Positions 1-9,197 of a DNA stretch of 41,151 nucleotides are shown here, piece by piece (position 1 is the first letter of the stretch; each line of letters starts with the position of its first letter). The translations under genes and the position numbers were made by a program. The stretch is taken from NCBI GenBank assembly GCA_964628455.1, contig CAZVPD010000013.1, forward strand, positions 1-41,151. Direction: 5' to 3'. This stretch comes from JAQVWU01 sp964628455 (GTDB lineage Bacteria > Bacillota > Clostridia > Oscillospirales > CAG-272). The notes beneath the pieces are model-generated. The model made no database searches. It saw nothing but the letters and a program-made list of their open reading frames with translations, and was not told the origin of the DNA.

Positions 1-1
1 C

Positions 2-2416
2 CTGCGTTTACGCTTCGAATCCGAGCCGGGTACAGGTAAAATCACCCCTGTAACAGCAGCTGATTTTACACGTACGATCAATATCCTCCGCGATAAAACC
101 ACAGGATGGAACTTCCATGCTGTTATAGCTTTTGCCAAAGATAATGCGGACGCTTCAGCATTCCGTAAAACGCTGAAAATTGCGGTTGCCGATAAGCAAT
201 ATGAGAACATCGTTTTTATTGATGCACTCTCCACACCGCTTGAGCAGGGGTCGTATGAACAGTATGTAGACTATTCTGCTATGGCATTATATTATAATTC
301 AAACAACAACGATGAATCGCGAAAGCAAAGCAAAAAAGCTACTGAAGTGTTGAGCATTGATTGGAAAAACCGCATCTACAACGGTCAGTTCATCGTTTAT
401 ACTTATGCCAACCAAGAGGGTGAAAAACTCGGTAACGGACAGGGTGTGGCTAGCGTCCTTCAAACCATCGTGACAAATAAGTTCCCGTTTGTGTTTGACT
501 ATGCCAAAAACCTTACGGAGAGCCAGTTAAAAATTACTCCTGCGATGAAACAATCGGCAAAGTCCGGTATATCACAGACAACAAGCGGAGTCGTAGCCGG
601 TATTGAAAAAAACATTCTTTTGACAGTGTGGAAGATTGACAAGTATTGGGAAAATCCGTTGACAGCCTCTTTGCCTATCTCGAAAATCAAAAACGAAGTT
701 GATAAGTGCATCGAGGATGCATTTACTCGTGATGGGCAGATTTCAATTGGCGAAATATACAAATTACTTGAAGAAATATACGGTTTTGCACCGTGCAATC
801 TTTCGTCTTTCATTGCCGGCTTCCTGTTGAAGGAGTATGGCAGCGAGATGTTTCGTTATAGTGATTCTTCCGGCGGTCACGAGCCGATGACGCATGATAA
901 ACTTGCGGAAATGCTCGGTAATTTCATTGGAAAGATCCCGATACCAAAGCCGACTTATATTGTAAAAATGACCCCCGAAGAGAAGGCATTCTATGAATTG
1001 ACCGAGAAAGCCTGGAACATTCCCGCCAATTCATGTTCATCCGCAGGTCAGGCTGCAATAGCCGTGTATGCGAAAATGCGCGCATTAAACTTACCGGTAT
1101 GGTGTCTTGAAGAGATAGACACAATCGGTATTTTTGACGTTGTTCAAAAATATATTGAACTTGTCCAAAAAGAAGGGAATGATGCACACAAGAAAGCAGT
1201 AGAAATCGGTAAGATTGCGGTTGCTAAACCTTCACTTGCCGGCAACCTCCTTGATCTTCTTACAAGTGAAAACTGTCAAAAGGGTATGCACGAATATCTT
1301 CGCTCCTTTGAAGGCGGTAAAGTTTTGGAATTAGCATCGGCTATCGGCGCGGAGAATAATGTTCTTGCCGACATACGCCGATTGTTCGGTGTGAAGCATT
1401 CGTGCCTTTGGGATAAGCAGACAGGTGAAGATGAAATCAGGAAGTTATTGACGGAATACAGCGCGGTACGCGAGAGCAACATTATTCTGAATACAATGGC
1501 ACATTCGTTGAATGCTGTTTATAAAGAATGGCGCGAGCGGTTGAAGTTCATCGGTATATCGTGTGAAGCCTTGCGTTTAAAATATCCCGAAGTGGTAAAA
1601 GTCCTTGATACACTTCTGAAAATCTATAACCAGGATGATATTCTACCCGAACAGTTGAAAACATTCCAAACCGAGTTGGTCGCACACAGTGCAGAAATCA
1701 GGGAATTTCTGAACAACGACCGACGTATATTTACCGAAGTATATAAAGCATATCTTGAAGACCTAAGTGCTGACGATATCGCTGTTGTAAAAACCAATAT
1801 CGGAACAGGACTCTTTAATTTGCCGAAAAACGATTGCAATATAAAGGTAAAAGAAGCCGCCGAGGAGTTCCGCAAGAATCAATTGAAATCGCAACTCTTC
1901 CGCTTTTGGAAAGATAAAACGGAAACGAAAAATCCGCGTGAATGGTCGAGTCATTACAGAACTCCTATTTTATGTTTGGTTTCCGCGGTAGAATTTGAGC
2001 AGGCAAAGAATGCATTTAATACGCTTAACCGTAACTTAGGAACGGAATCGGAAATCAAAACCGCCCTTTCATATCTTGAAACTACCACGCTTTTCAATAT
2101 ACTTTTAGACAAGGAGAAAAGAGATGCTGCATTCAAGACAGATATTCTCGGAATATACAGCACATTACTTCCGAATCTTGATAAAGTCAGAGATGCACTT
2201 GATTCCCTTACACTCGATGTCTATGACTGGCGAGACAATCCGAGAGTAAAGTCTAAGATTGAACAACTCGCCGACGCCGAATACAACGCCGGTGGAAGCG
2301 ATAAGGTTATCTCGAAAATAGACGAGATGGACGATGCGCAATTGAAACAATACTTGAAACGGTTAGTTAAAGACAGCATTACCGTGGGAATCGAAATACT
2401 GGCGAACGAAGGTTGA
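2..2416 (+). CDS. brxC: BrxC-like BREX ATPase, C-terminal part (5' end outside window)
   Basis: The reading frame is open from base 2 to the TGA at 2416, so the ATG at 281 is internal and at least 804 residues of a larger protein are present. BrxC/PglY proteins are large (about 1,200 residues) P-loop ATPases needed for BREX phage defence. The Walker A part would lie before or near the left edge and I cannot see a clear one, so this is the helical middle and C-terminal part. The call rests mainly on context: pglZ begins 7 bases after the stop and brxL follows. The lack of pglX between this gene and pglZ argues for a type 4 rather than type 1 system. There is no signal peptide or membrane segment, so it acts in the cytoplasm. 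A different large defence ATPase is the alternative. Confidence 0.7.
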   Translation: MRLRFESEPGTGKITPVTAADFTRTINILRDKTTGWNFHAVIAFAKDNADASAFRKTLKIAVADKQYENIVFIDALSTPLEQGSYEQYVDYSAMALYYNSNNNDESRKQSKKATEVLSIDWKNRIYNGQFIVYTYANQEGEKLGNGQGVASVLQTIVTNKFPFVFDYAKNLTESQLKITPAMKQSAKSGISQTTSGVVAGIEKNILLTVWKIDKYWENPLTASLPISKIKNEVDKCIEDAFTRDGQISIGEIYKLLEEIYGFAPCNLSSFIAGFLLKEYGSEMFRYSDSSGGHEPMTHDKLAEMLGNFIGKIPIPKPTYIVKMTPEEKAFYELTEKAWNIPANSCSSAGQAAIAVYAKMRALNLPVWCLEEIDTIGIFDVVQKYIELVQKEGNDAHKKAVEIGKIAVAKPSLAGNLLDLLTSENCQKGMHEYLRSFEGGKVLELASAIGAENNVLADIRRLFGVKHSCLWDKQTGEDEIRKLLTEYSAVRESNIILNTMAHSLNAVYKEWRERLKFIGISCEALRLKYPEVVKVLDTLLKIYNQDDILPEQLKTFQTELVAHSAEIREFLNNDRRIFTEVYKAYLEDLSADDIAVVKTNIGTGLFNLPKNDCNIKVKEAAEEFRKNQLKSQLFRFWKDKTETKNPREWSSHYRTPILCLVSAVEFEQAKNAFNTLNRNLGTESEIKTALSYLETTTLFNILLDKEKRDAAFKTDILGIYSTLLPNLDKVRDALDSLTLDVYDWRDNPRVKSKIEQLADAEYNAGGSDKVISKIDEMDDAQLKQYLKRLVKDSITVGIEILANEG

Positions 2417-2423
2417 TATATAG

Positions 2424-4664
2424 ATGCAAATTGACTTTATAAAAAACTATCTGATTTCTACAGTCAAGACACCATATTTTCTGTTTATCAGCGATGCGCA
2501 ATATCTTCCCATGATAGATGAGTTGAAAGTTTGCGGATTAAATTTTATACGGATAAGCAGTTTTTGCAGAGATGATGACAAGATTCCCGATATTGACGGT
2601 CTTCTCAGCTTTATAGAGGAGAATGATGCGAATGCAGTCGGGAAAAAGTTTGTTGTGACCGGGCTTGGTGAATTTCTTGCTCTCCGAGGAACTGATGAGG
2701 CGATACGCACATTGTCGAGATTCAAAGATATTAGTTTCAATGGAGTAAAAGTTATCCTTCTCCTTCGTGGACTTGCTTCTCTGATTACCCGACTGGAAAC
2801 CGACCTGCGATTTGACGATCGTAAATATTATGTCATAGATAGGGCTGAATGCGACTTTTCGTTTACACTTGTAGCCCCGTCGGTCAACTTGTCTGCATTG
2901 ACTGGTTTTAAAGCTATGCTGGAAGAACTAGAAAAAGGTATAAATGGTAGCATTGTCGTGATTACGACGATCAGTCTCGGTAAAGCGATATTTACAGTAC
3001 ATCAAATTAATAACGCTTACGAGGGCATCAAGTATACCATACAGAAATTTGAATTATCCCGTTCCTGCGGAACCGACAATCGCTGGATGGAGTTACTCAC
3101 CGAACTTAATCAATCGGGGAAGTCACTTGATGCGGTCTTTGAAAAAAATGGCCTTGGAAACAATCTGGAATCCGACTTTTACACTCATGTTGCAGGAAGC
3201 GAATATCGCAGCTGGATCTGCTTTATCTACTTGAAAAGTAAAGCAGATATAATCCAAAACAGCTACCTACGGTTCGTTTTAGATAAAACGAATCGCTTTG
3301 AAGATTTTATCGGCAATATTTTGAATGCAATCATAGAAATCCCGCATACTGACAAACGTTTTCCAACGTTTTATCAGGAACGCAAAGCACTGGTTGAAAA
3401 ATTTCCCGAATCGGATATCGCGGATTTTGTCGTTAATAACCGCCAGTTTGTAACCGAGAGTATTTATAAACTGACCGATAATACGAGGTCGGAACGTGAA
3501 GAGATAATTGCTTGGCTTTCAAAAAATGGTTTGGTGTCCCAACTGGATAGCATTTATCCTGCATTAGCTGCTTATTTGAAAAAGTATATTTTTAAATGCG
3601 ACGAACTCGCGGATTTGCTGACCGATTATTTCGAGACATATAAACTGCAAAAACTATCTAATCAACTTAAACCAGAATTTTTAAAGATGGTTGATGACCT
3701 TGCCCTTTCGCGTCTTTTCAATCGTCTCCCTACACGCGATGAAATTATAGACAGTATGGATAAGAAAGAGACTTACTTATATTGGCTTGATGCACTCGGT
3801 GTAGAATATCTGAGCTTGATTGAATCCCTGGTGCAAAAGCGCGGACTTTCTGTTCATATCAGCATAACTCGCGCGGCATTACCGACGATAACATCAATTA
3901 ATAAAGGATTCTTTGATTCGTGGCAAGGCCACAAAGATAAAAATGAAGAATTGGACGACACTAAGCATAGCGAAAAAGGAGGTTACAACTTCACTGATAA
4001 CGAACTCCCAATCCATCTCGCTAAAGAACTTGATATTATCATAGATATGATAAACAAGGCAGCAACAGAACTGACACTCAGGCATTGCAAGCGTTTTTTG
4101 ATTGTCAGCGATCACGGAGCTTCTCGTCTTGCAGTTCTGCGCCGCAAGGATGAGAAGTATGATACCGACACCTCGGGTGAATATTCGGGTCGTTGTTGTA
4201 AACTTTTCCAGCCATATGACCTTCCATATGCTGCAGAGGAAAATGGATACTTAGTGCTTGCCGATTACGGTCGTTTTAAGGGAAGCCGAGCAGCAAATGT
4301 TGAAGTTCACGGGGGAGCATCTTTTGAAGAGGTTGTTGTCCCCGTTATAGAATTGTCTTTAAAAAACGGTAACGTAATAGTTAAGTTGGTTGATGAGACA
4401 GTTATCGTAGACTTCCGTAACGGTACAGAAATCAAGTTATTCTTTAATTCCTCTGTGCAGGAAGTTTCCGTTGTTTTGAATGGAAAGCACTACCCGGCGA
4501 TACGGACAGACGGCAACCACTACACCGTGAAGCTGCCTGATACCAAGCGGGCAGGTAACTATTCAGCAGATGTATATACAGGAGACAATCTGATTGGCGG
4601 GATAATGTTTTACGCCCAAGGCAGGACCGGTAAAATTAATGACGTGTTTGATGATTTGTTTTAG
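2424..4664 (+). CDS. pglZ: PglZ, alkaline-phosphatase-superfamily BREX protein
   Basis: A 746-residue cytoplasmic protein with a PglZ domain in its C-terminal half. Visible marks are the YWLDALGVEYL segment near residue 452 (the D-A-x-G-x-E metal-site motif that opens the PglZ domain), VSDHGASRLAVLRR near residue 560, and HGGASFEEVVVPVIEL near residue 628; the last two are typical of the phosphatase-like core. The N-terminal 400 residues are poorly conserved helical sequence. PglZ is a core BREX component, needed together with BrxC and BrxL for defence; its biochemical role in most types is unsettled. It starts 7 bases after the brxC stop and ends just before the brxL ribosome site, so the three genes form one transcript. 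Length and motifs fit the family; the assignment is firm. Confidence 0.87.
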   Translation: MQIDFIKNYLISTVKTPYFLFISDAQYLPMIDELKVCGLNFIRISSFCRDDDKIPDIDGLLSFIEENDANAVGKKFVVTGLGEFLALRGTDEAIRTLSRFKDISFNGVKVILLLRGLASLITRLETDLRFDDRKYYVIDRAECDFSFTLVAPSVNLSALTGFKAMLEELEKGINGSIVVITTISLGKAIFTVHQINNAYEGIKYTIQKFELSRSCGTDNRWMELLTELNQSGKSLDAVFEKNGLGNNLESDFYTHVAGSEYRSWICFIYLKSKADIIQNSYLRFVLDKTNRFEDFIGNILNAIIEIPHTDKRFPTFYQERKALVEKFPESDIADFVVNNRQFVTESIYKLTDNTRSEREEIIAWLSKNGLVSQLDSIYPALAAYLKKYIFKCDELADLLTDYFETYKLQKLSNQLKPEFLKMVDDLALSRLFNRLPTRDEIIDSMDKKETYLYWLDALGVEYLSLIESLVQKRGLSVHISITRAALPTITSINKGFFDSWQGHKDKNEELDDTKHSEKGGYNFTDNELPIHLAKELDIIIDMINKAATELTLRHCKRFLIVSDHGASRLAVLRRKDEKYDTDTSGEYSGRCCKLFQPYDLPYAAEENGYLVLADYGRFKGSRAANVEVHGGASFEEVVVPVIELSLKNGNVIVKLVDETVIVDFRNGTEIKLFFNSSVQEVSVVLNGKHYPAIRTDGNHYTVKLPDTKRAGNYSADVYTGDNLIGGIMFYAQGRTGKINDVFDDLF

Positions 4665-4676
4665 GAGGTGCTACCC

Positions 4677-6164
4677 ATGATTGAGAAACTCAAAAATTGT
4701 TTTGACGAAATGGTAGTATATAAAGACCTAAAAAAGAGCAACTTCTTTTCTGCTCTAAGCCTACCCTCTTTTATGCGTGACTGGCTCTTAAAGAAATTCG
4801 AAGATGTGAATGGTCGCTTCGATTCTGATGAATTGGTTCGCTTCGTGAAGACTTATTTACCGCGTAAGGATGACTGGATTGCAATAAAGAATAAAGTGGT
4901 AATCGAACACGAGCGGGTTAAGTTTCTTGCCAAGGTATCAGTCGACATTGACATCAAAACAGGTGAGGTTTCATTTTCACTGCCTGATTTCGGGCTTACA
5001 AGTAAAGATACTATTATCGAAGATGTTATATGGCAAACTTGTAAGGACGAGTTGGTGCGTGGACGCGAGACTTGGGGTATGGTTGAAATCGGATATCGCC
5101 CTCCTGACGATTATGATCTAACGTTTACAAAGAATAAATCAACAGGTGCAACTCATGGTAAAATAAAACTTACTGCTTTTAAAACTTTCTGCCCATATAC
5201 GATCGATGTAGATTACTACAAAGAAACAAGGCGTGAATTTACTACGGCAGAATGGATTGACGTTTTACTCGGGGCTGTAGACTATAATGCTGCCGGATAT
5301 TTAGGTGATGAAGAGAAAAAACTCACCATGTTGACTCGTTTGTTACCGTTCATTGAAAAAAGACTTAACCTAATTGAGTTAGCACCAAAAGGAACGGGTA
5401 AATCTTACTTATTCGGTCGCGTTAGCCGTTTTGGTTGGCTTTCAAGCGGCGGAGTTATGAGTCGTGCGAAAATGTTTTATGACCAAAATAAACGAGTCGA
5501 GGGTTTGATTTCTGGCAACGATTTTATTACACTTGATGAAGTGCAGACCATATCTTTCACAGATGTGGATGAAATACGGGCTGCTCTGAAGGGCTACCTT
5601 GAATCGGGGATTTTCACAGTAGGTAACTATGAAGGAACGGCTGAAGCTGGCGTTATCCTTTGCGGTAATATCAAGAAGGAAACAATGGATGAAGACGGCT
5701 TTGGTAATATGTTTGAGGAACTGCCACCCGTGTTCCATGAGTCGGCGTTGATAGAGCGTTTTCACGGATTTATTAAAGGATGGAATATCCCCAGAATGAA
5801 TGATGATTTAAAGATAGCCGGTTGGGCATTAAACTCAGAATATTTTTGTTCTATCATGCATGAATTGCGTAATGATATGAGTTACCGTGCTGTCGTTGAT
5901 GAGTTAATTGAAGTCCCTGAGGCAGCCGATACCCGTGATACTGAAGCTGTCAAACGCATAGCTACTGCTTATTTAAAATTGTTATTCCCACACGTTCGCA
6001 GTACAAAAGATATTTCATCCCGCGAATTTAAACGTTATTGCCTTGACAGGGCAAGGAAAATGAGAGATACAATAAAATATCAGTTAGGTGTTCTGGATAT
6101 TGAGTATCGTGGAAAAGACATTCCGGTGTTTAACATCAGACCTAAACCCGAAGAAGATTTTTAA
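4677..6164 (+). CDS. brxL: BrxL, short form (AAA+ core without Lon-type protease domain)
   Basis: A 495-residue AAA+ protein. The start is ATG at 4677 because AGGAGG at 4663-4668 lies 8 bases upstream; the GTG at 4668 overlaps that site and is unlikely. Walker A is LAPKGTGKSYLFGR near residue 236 and Walker B is FITLDEVQT near residue 283. An N-terminal region of about 200 residues precedes the ATPase core. E. coli-type BrxL is near 680 residues and carries a Lon-like C-terminal domain; here the protein ends about 130 residues after the ATPase core, with no Ser-Lys protease dyad region. It therefore belongs to the shorter BrxL family found in non-type-1 systems. BrxL is the effector or DNA-binding motor of BREX defence. 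It is the third gene of the brxC-pglZ-brxL run. Confidence 0.87.
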   Translation: MIEKLKNCFDEMVVYKDLKKSNFFSALSLPSFMRDWLLKKFEDVNGRFDSDELVRFVKTYLPRKDDWIAIKNKVVIEHERVKFLAKVSVDIDIKTGEVSFSLPDFGLTSKDTIIEDVIWQTCKDELVRGRETWGMVEIGYRPPDDYDLTFTKNKSTGATHGKIKLTAFKTFCPYTIDVDYYKETRREFTTAEWIDVLLGAVDYNAAGYLGDEEKKLTMLTRLLPFIEKRLNLIELAPKGTGKSYLFGRVSRFGWLSSGGVMSRAKMFYDQNKRVEGLISGNDFITLDEVQTISFTDVDEIRAALKGYLESGIFTVGNYEGTAEAGVILCGNIKKETMDEDGFGNMFEELPPVFHESALIERFHGFIKGWNIPRMNDDLKIAGWALNSEYFCSIMHELRNDMSYRAVVDELIEVPEAADTRDTEAVKRIATAYLKLLFPHVRSTKDISSREFKRYCLDRARKMRDTIKYQLGVLDIEYRGKDIPVFNIRPKPEEDF

Positions 6165-6168
6165 CCAT

Positions 6169-6369
6169 ATGGAAGAAGTAATGTGCTATATTTGTGGAAA
6201 AAAGCACCTAAGTAAAGATGAGGTTGGTATAACAAGAAAGTTGATTGATAAAAATACAAAATACTTATATTGCTACAACTGCCTGGCCGAATACTTAGAA
6301 GTTGACGTAGATTTTCTATTAACAAAAGTTGAGGAATTCAAAGAAGAGGGATGTATTCTTTTTAAATAA
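6169..6369 (+). CDS. 66-residue two-CxxC putative zinc-binding protein
   Basis: A small protein beginning at ATG 6169, only 5 bases after brxL ends. A purine-rich GAAGAAG inside the brxL 3' end can serve as its ribosome site. A longer open frame from 6088 overlaps brxL and is not preferred. It has Cys6-x2-Cys9 and Cys35-x2-Cys38, the classic spacing of a four-cysteine zinc ribbon, plus Cys62 near the C-terminus, and a charged helix after residue 45. It lies between a BREX operon and a cysteine desulfurase, so it could be a sulfur carrier, an adaptor or a small DNA- or RNA-binding partner. I do not recognise a characterised family; the function is unknown. The ordered cysteines and tight spacing make it a real gene. 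Confidence 0.7.
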   Translation: MEEVMCYICGKKHLSKDEVGITRKLIDKNTKYLYCYNCLAEYLEVDVDFLLTKVEEFKEEGCILFK

Positions 6370-6465
6370 GAAAATACAGGAACCTGCCCGAGAAATTATT
6401 TACCAGCCATATGTTCCAATGGGTAGTATGATGTTCTCGTAATCAACTCGGGGATGATGATTATT

Positions 6466-7593
6466 ATGAAACAGTTAATTTATGCAGACAATGCGGCCAC
6501 AACAAAACTTGATATGGACGCGTTTGAAGCGATGAAACCATATCTTCTTGAAGAATATGGCAATGCTTCACAGCCGTATGCATTTGCGAGAAAACCAAAG
6601 AAAGCCCTTGCAGATGCCAGAGCAACGATAACAGAATGTATCAATGCCCGGCCGGAAGAAATTTTCTTTACATCCGGCGGTACGGAAAGTGACAACTGGG
6701 CTATAAAGGGATCTGTTTCTGCCGATGCCGAAAAAAGAATTATAATAACATCAGCATTAGAGCATCATGCTGTGCTTCATTCGTGTGCCGCGATGGAGCG
6801 TCTTGGATATCCTGTTGTCTATCTTATGCCGACAGCGGAGGGTATTATTACGACACAGGCGCTGCACAGCATAATATCTGATAATACGAAACTTGTTTCG
6901 ATTATGTTTGCGAATAACGAAATCGGTATTATCGAGCCAATTAAGGAACTCTGTGAAGTGGCTCACGCACATGGTGCGCTATTCCACACAGATGCTGTGC
7001 AAGCCGCCGGTCATGTAAAGATAGATGTGCAGGAACTCGGTGTAGACATGCTTTCGGCATCTGCGCATAAATTCAACGGTCCCAAAGGCGTCGGATTCTT
7101 ATACATACGCAAAGGTACAAAGATATCACCCTATACTCACGGGGGTGCTCAGGAGCTTGGAATGCGGGCCGGAACGGAAAATGTTGCGTCTGTCGTTGGA
7201 ATGGCGGTGGCGCTTAAGAAGAATTGCGATGCAATAGAAACCAATGCTGCACATTTAAAAATACTCGACGAAATTATAATAAAAGCTCTCGATGAATCTG
7301 GAATTGACTACCGTAGAAATGGAAGTGATCATAGGATTCCGGGCATTATCAGCCTTTCCTTTAAAAATGCAGATGGAGAGGCTTTTCTTCATAGACTTGA
7401 TCTTATGGGAATCTGCGTCTCTACCGGATCGGCTTGCGACAGCGCAAACACAAAGGTTTCCCATGTATTGAAAAAAATCGGACTTCCGATGGAATATGCG
7501 CAAGGTACTATACGGATTTCACTTGGAAAAGATAATACAATAGATGAAATGCACAGAATAGCTCAATCACTATTGAAGATTTTGAAATCGTAG
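6466..7593 (+). CDS. Cysteine desulfurase (NifS/IscS/DndA-like, class V aminotransferase fold)
   Basis: A 375-residue PLP enzyme that removes sulfur from L-cysteine as an enzyme-bound persulfide and gives alanine. The N-terminus (IYADNAATT), the TSGGTESDNWAIKG cofactor loop, the PLP lysine in SASAHKFNGPKGVGF (Lys202) and the persulfide cysteine in STGSACDSA (Cys324) are all present, so it should be active. I chose ATG 6466 because the family starts with M-x-x-IYxDNAATT; the upstream ATGs at 6454 and 6457 are alternatives. It follows the 66-residue CxxC protein by about 96 bases. No iscU or thiI lies beside it. In phosphorothioation systems the DndA/IscS desulfurase feeds the PAPS-reductase-like DndC. 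Type 4 BREX uses BrxP, which has a related domain, so a sulfur donor role in defence is plausible but inferred. Confidence 0.9.
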   Translation: MKQLIYADNAATTKLDMDAFEAMKPYLLEEYGNASQPYAFARKPKKALADARATITECINARPEEIFFTSGGTESDNWAIKGSVSADAEKRIIITSALEHHAVLHSCAAMERLGYPVVYLMPTAEGIITTQALHSIISDNTKLVSIMFANNEIGIIEPIKELCEVAHAHGALFHTDAVQAAGHVKIDVQELGVDMLSASAHKFNGPKGVGFLYIRKGTKISPYTHGGAQELGMRAGTENVASVVGMAVALKKNCDAIETNAAHLKILDEIIIKALDESGIDYRRNGSDHRIPGIISLSFKNADGEAFLHRLDLMGICVSTGSACDSANTKVSHVLKKIGLPMEYAQGTIRISLGKDNTIDEMHRIAQSLLKILKS

Positions 7594-7943
7594 ACATATT
7601 TCGGAGCAAATTGACGACGAGGATGTGCGGATAATTTGTTGGACTTTACCCATTAAATATTATTAAGTAAGGTATGTATTTTTAGGTTCATTGATCTTAA
7701 GATAACATGATCAACCACTGCCGTAGACTGTCTGCCCTGATAGGTTACTGTAAAAATGCTGACATGTCACAACCCGACGGCGTTTGAGGCTGCTTATGTT
7801 TTTGAATATGCTGTTGCCGTCGGCAATTTCCATTGTCATTTTACCGCCGGATCATTATCATGGCGATTCTTTTATTACTTACTCTTCACTTTACAATAAA
7901 CCGAGCAAAAAGCATCTCAAGTGCGAAGATTTAATTTATATCC
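7594..7943. other. Intergenic stretch with no supported gene
   Basis: About 350 AT-rich bases between the cysteine desulfurase and the LRR gene. I see no convincing promoter, terminator or RNA. A 69-codon open frame on the plus strand (7784-7993) has no recognisable domain and lacks a ribosome site. Confidence 0.5.
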
Positions 7944-7946
7944 GAA

Positions 7947-7952
7947 GGGAGG
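7947..7952 (+). promoter_or_regulatory. Strong ribosome binding site (GGGAGG) ahead of the LRR gene
   Basis: GGGAGG lies 9 bases upstream of an ATC codon at 7962 that is in frame with the LRR gene, whereas the first standard start codon in frame (TTG 8004) is about 50 bases away. No ATG or GTG in that frame is at usable distance. A GTG at 7955 opens only a 12-codon peptide in another frame. Confidence 0.5.
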
Positions 7953-8003
7953 GCGTGTCAAATCAAGAGGATAATCATAAGAAATCTGAATGACTTTTAT
8001 TCA

Positions 8004-9014
8004 TTGACGGCCGGGGATGCCGGTCCCGGCATATTGTTTTCTTCTGAATTCAGAGACCGGCTGCCGGACCTCAACAGACTCACCGCCCTTCGGGATCTGT
8101 CTGTCCATACGGCAATAAAAGCGGAAGACATCGGGAAGTTTTCGGACCTGCCGTTGAAAAGATTGTCTGTGACCGTAAGCGATCCGGAAAATCTCGTTTT
8201 GAATTTTCCGAAACTCAGAGAACTGACTTTGTCTGCGGAAAATAAGTATGCAATAACACCTTTGGAAAGAGCCTGCAGCGGGGAGTATCCGGGGAAGCCG
8301 ATACGGATGTCCGCCTGCACGGAACTAGAAAAACTGCGGGTGGTCGGTTTCGGTTGTTTCGATTTGGAAGGCCTGAGAGGATCGGTTCGTTTAAAAAGTC
8401 TGACGCTGACGGATTGTCTGATCCATGACATATCTCATCTGGCGCCGCTGAAACGGCTGGAACATCTCTGTTTAAGTCACAACAACATTTCGGATGCTTC
8501 TCCGCTGCTGCAGCTGACGAAACTCAAATTCATCGATCTGTCGTATAACGATCTGACGGAAACCGCGGACATCGAACGACTGCCCGAACTGGATTACCTG
8601 AACTTATATGAGAATTTTATAACCAGCGGGAAAGTCGGAATGAATTTTTTCGGCGAACATCTGATCATCGGCGGGGATGACCGGAACAAAGAACAGCTTA
8701 AAAACGCGGTCAGCAGTCTTAAGCTCAGAGCGGTGCAGTATTATAAATGTTTCGAAAAAAAGTATTCGGAAATGATAAACAAAGACGCGCCGACTTTCTT
8801 TGAACAGACGCTCATAAAAAAATTCAAGGAAAAAACCGAACGGCAGCACGTCGAAGACTTTATAAAAGAACTGTTCAAAACCGAACTTCTTAAATTCGGC
8901 AGCGCAAAGTATTATAAGGGAATTTACAACGATCCCGGATACAAAGGATATTTTATCGGTTATTCCGTAAAAACATATCCTTTTCTGCGGGATCTTATAG
9001 ATATTTCAAACTGA
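8004..9014 (+). CDS. Leucine-rich-repeat protein
   Basis: A 336-residue protein if started at TTG 8004, or 350 residues if translation begins at the ATC codon 7962 behind the GGGAGG site. The extra residues (KRIIIRNLNDFYS) read like natural protein. Residues about 10-215 hold LRR units such as LKSLTLTDCLIHDISHLAPL, LEHLCLSHNNISDASPLLQL and LKFIDLSYNDLTETADIERL, spaced about 22 residues apart as in bacterial internalin-like or SDS22-like repeats. The last 120 residues are lysine-rich and helical with no domain I know. There is no signal peptide or membrane segment, so it is probably cytoplasmic and acts by protein binding. Its composition matches the AT-richer left part of the window. No operon partner is evident; the next gene is 183 bases downstream. 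Confidence 0.8.
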   Translation: MTAGDAGPGILFSSEFRDRLPDLNRLTALRDLSVHTAIKAEDIGKFSDLPLKRLSVTVSDPENLVLNFPKLRELTLSAENKYAITPLERACSGEYPGKPIRMSACTELEKLRVVGFGCFDLEGLRGSVRLKSLTLTDCLIHDISHLAPLKRLEHLCLSHNNISDASPLLQLTKLKFIDLSYNDLTETADIERLPELDYLNLYENFITSGKVGMNFFGEHLIIGGDDRNKEQLKNAVSSLKLRAVQYYKCFEKKYSEMINKDAPTFFEQTLIKKFKEKTERQHVEDFIKELFKTELLKFGSAKYYKGIYNDPGYKGYFIGYSVKTYPFLRDLIDISN

Positions 9015-9197
9015 TGCGGAATGCAGTTTGCCGCGTTGGAATAAGCGAATCCCGGACGGTATCGATTCGGCAACGATCGATTTTTAAAGGTTTTATTTTC
9101 CTATTTGTTCAGCTCCCGCAATGTCCGTATTCGTTATGCTGCGTAAAAAAATTTTTTATTCGGTTAACCCTAATTTGAGAAACGAGGGTGCAAAGCT

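Noticed and set aside
7784..7993. A 69-codon plus-strand frame before the LRR gene
   Set aside because: It has no ribosome site and no domain, and its end overlaps the ribosome site region of the LRR gene.
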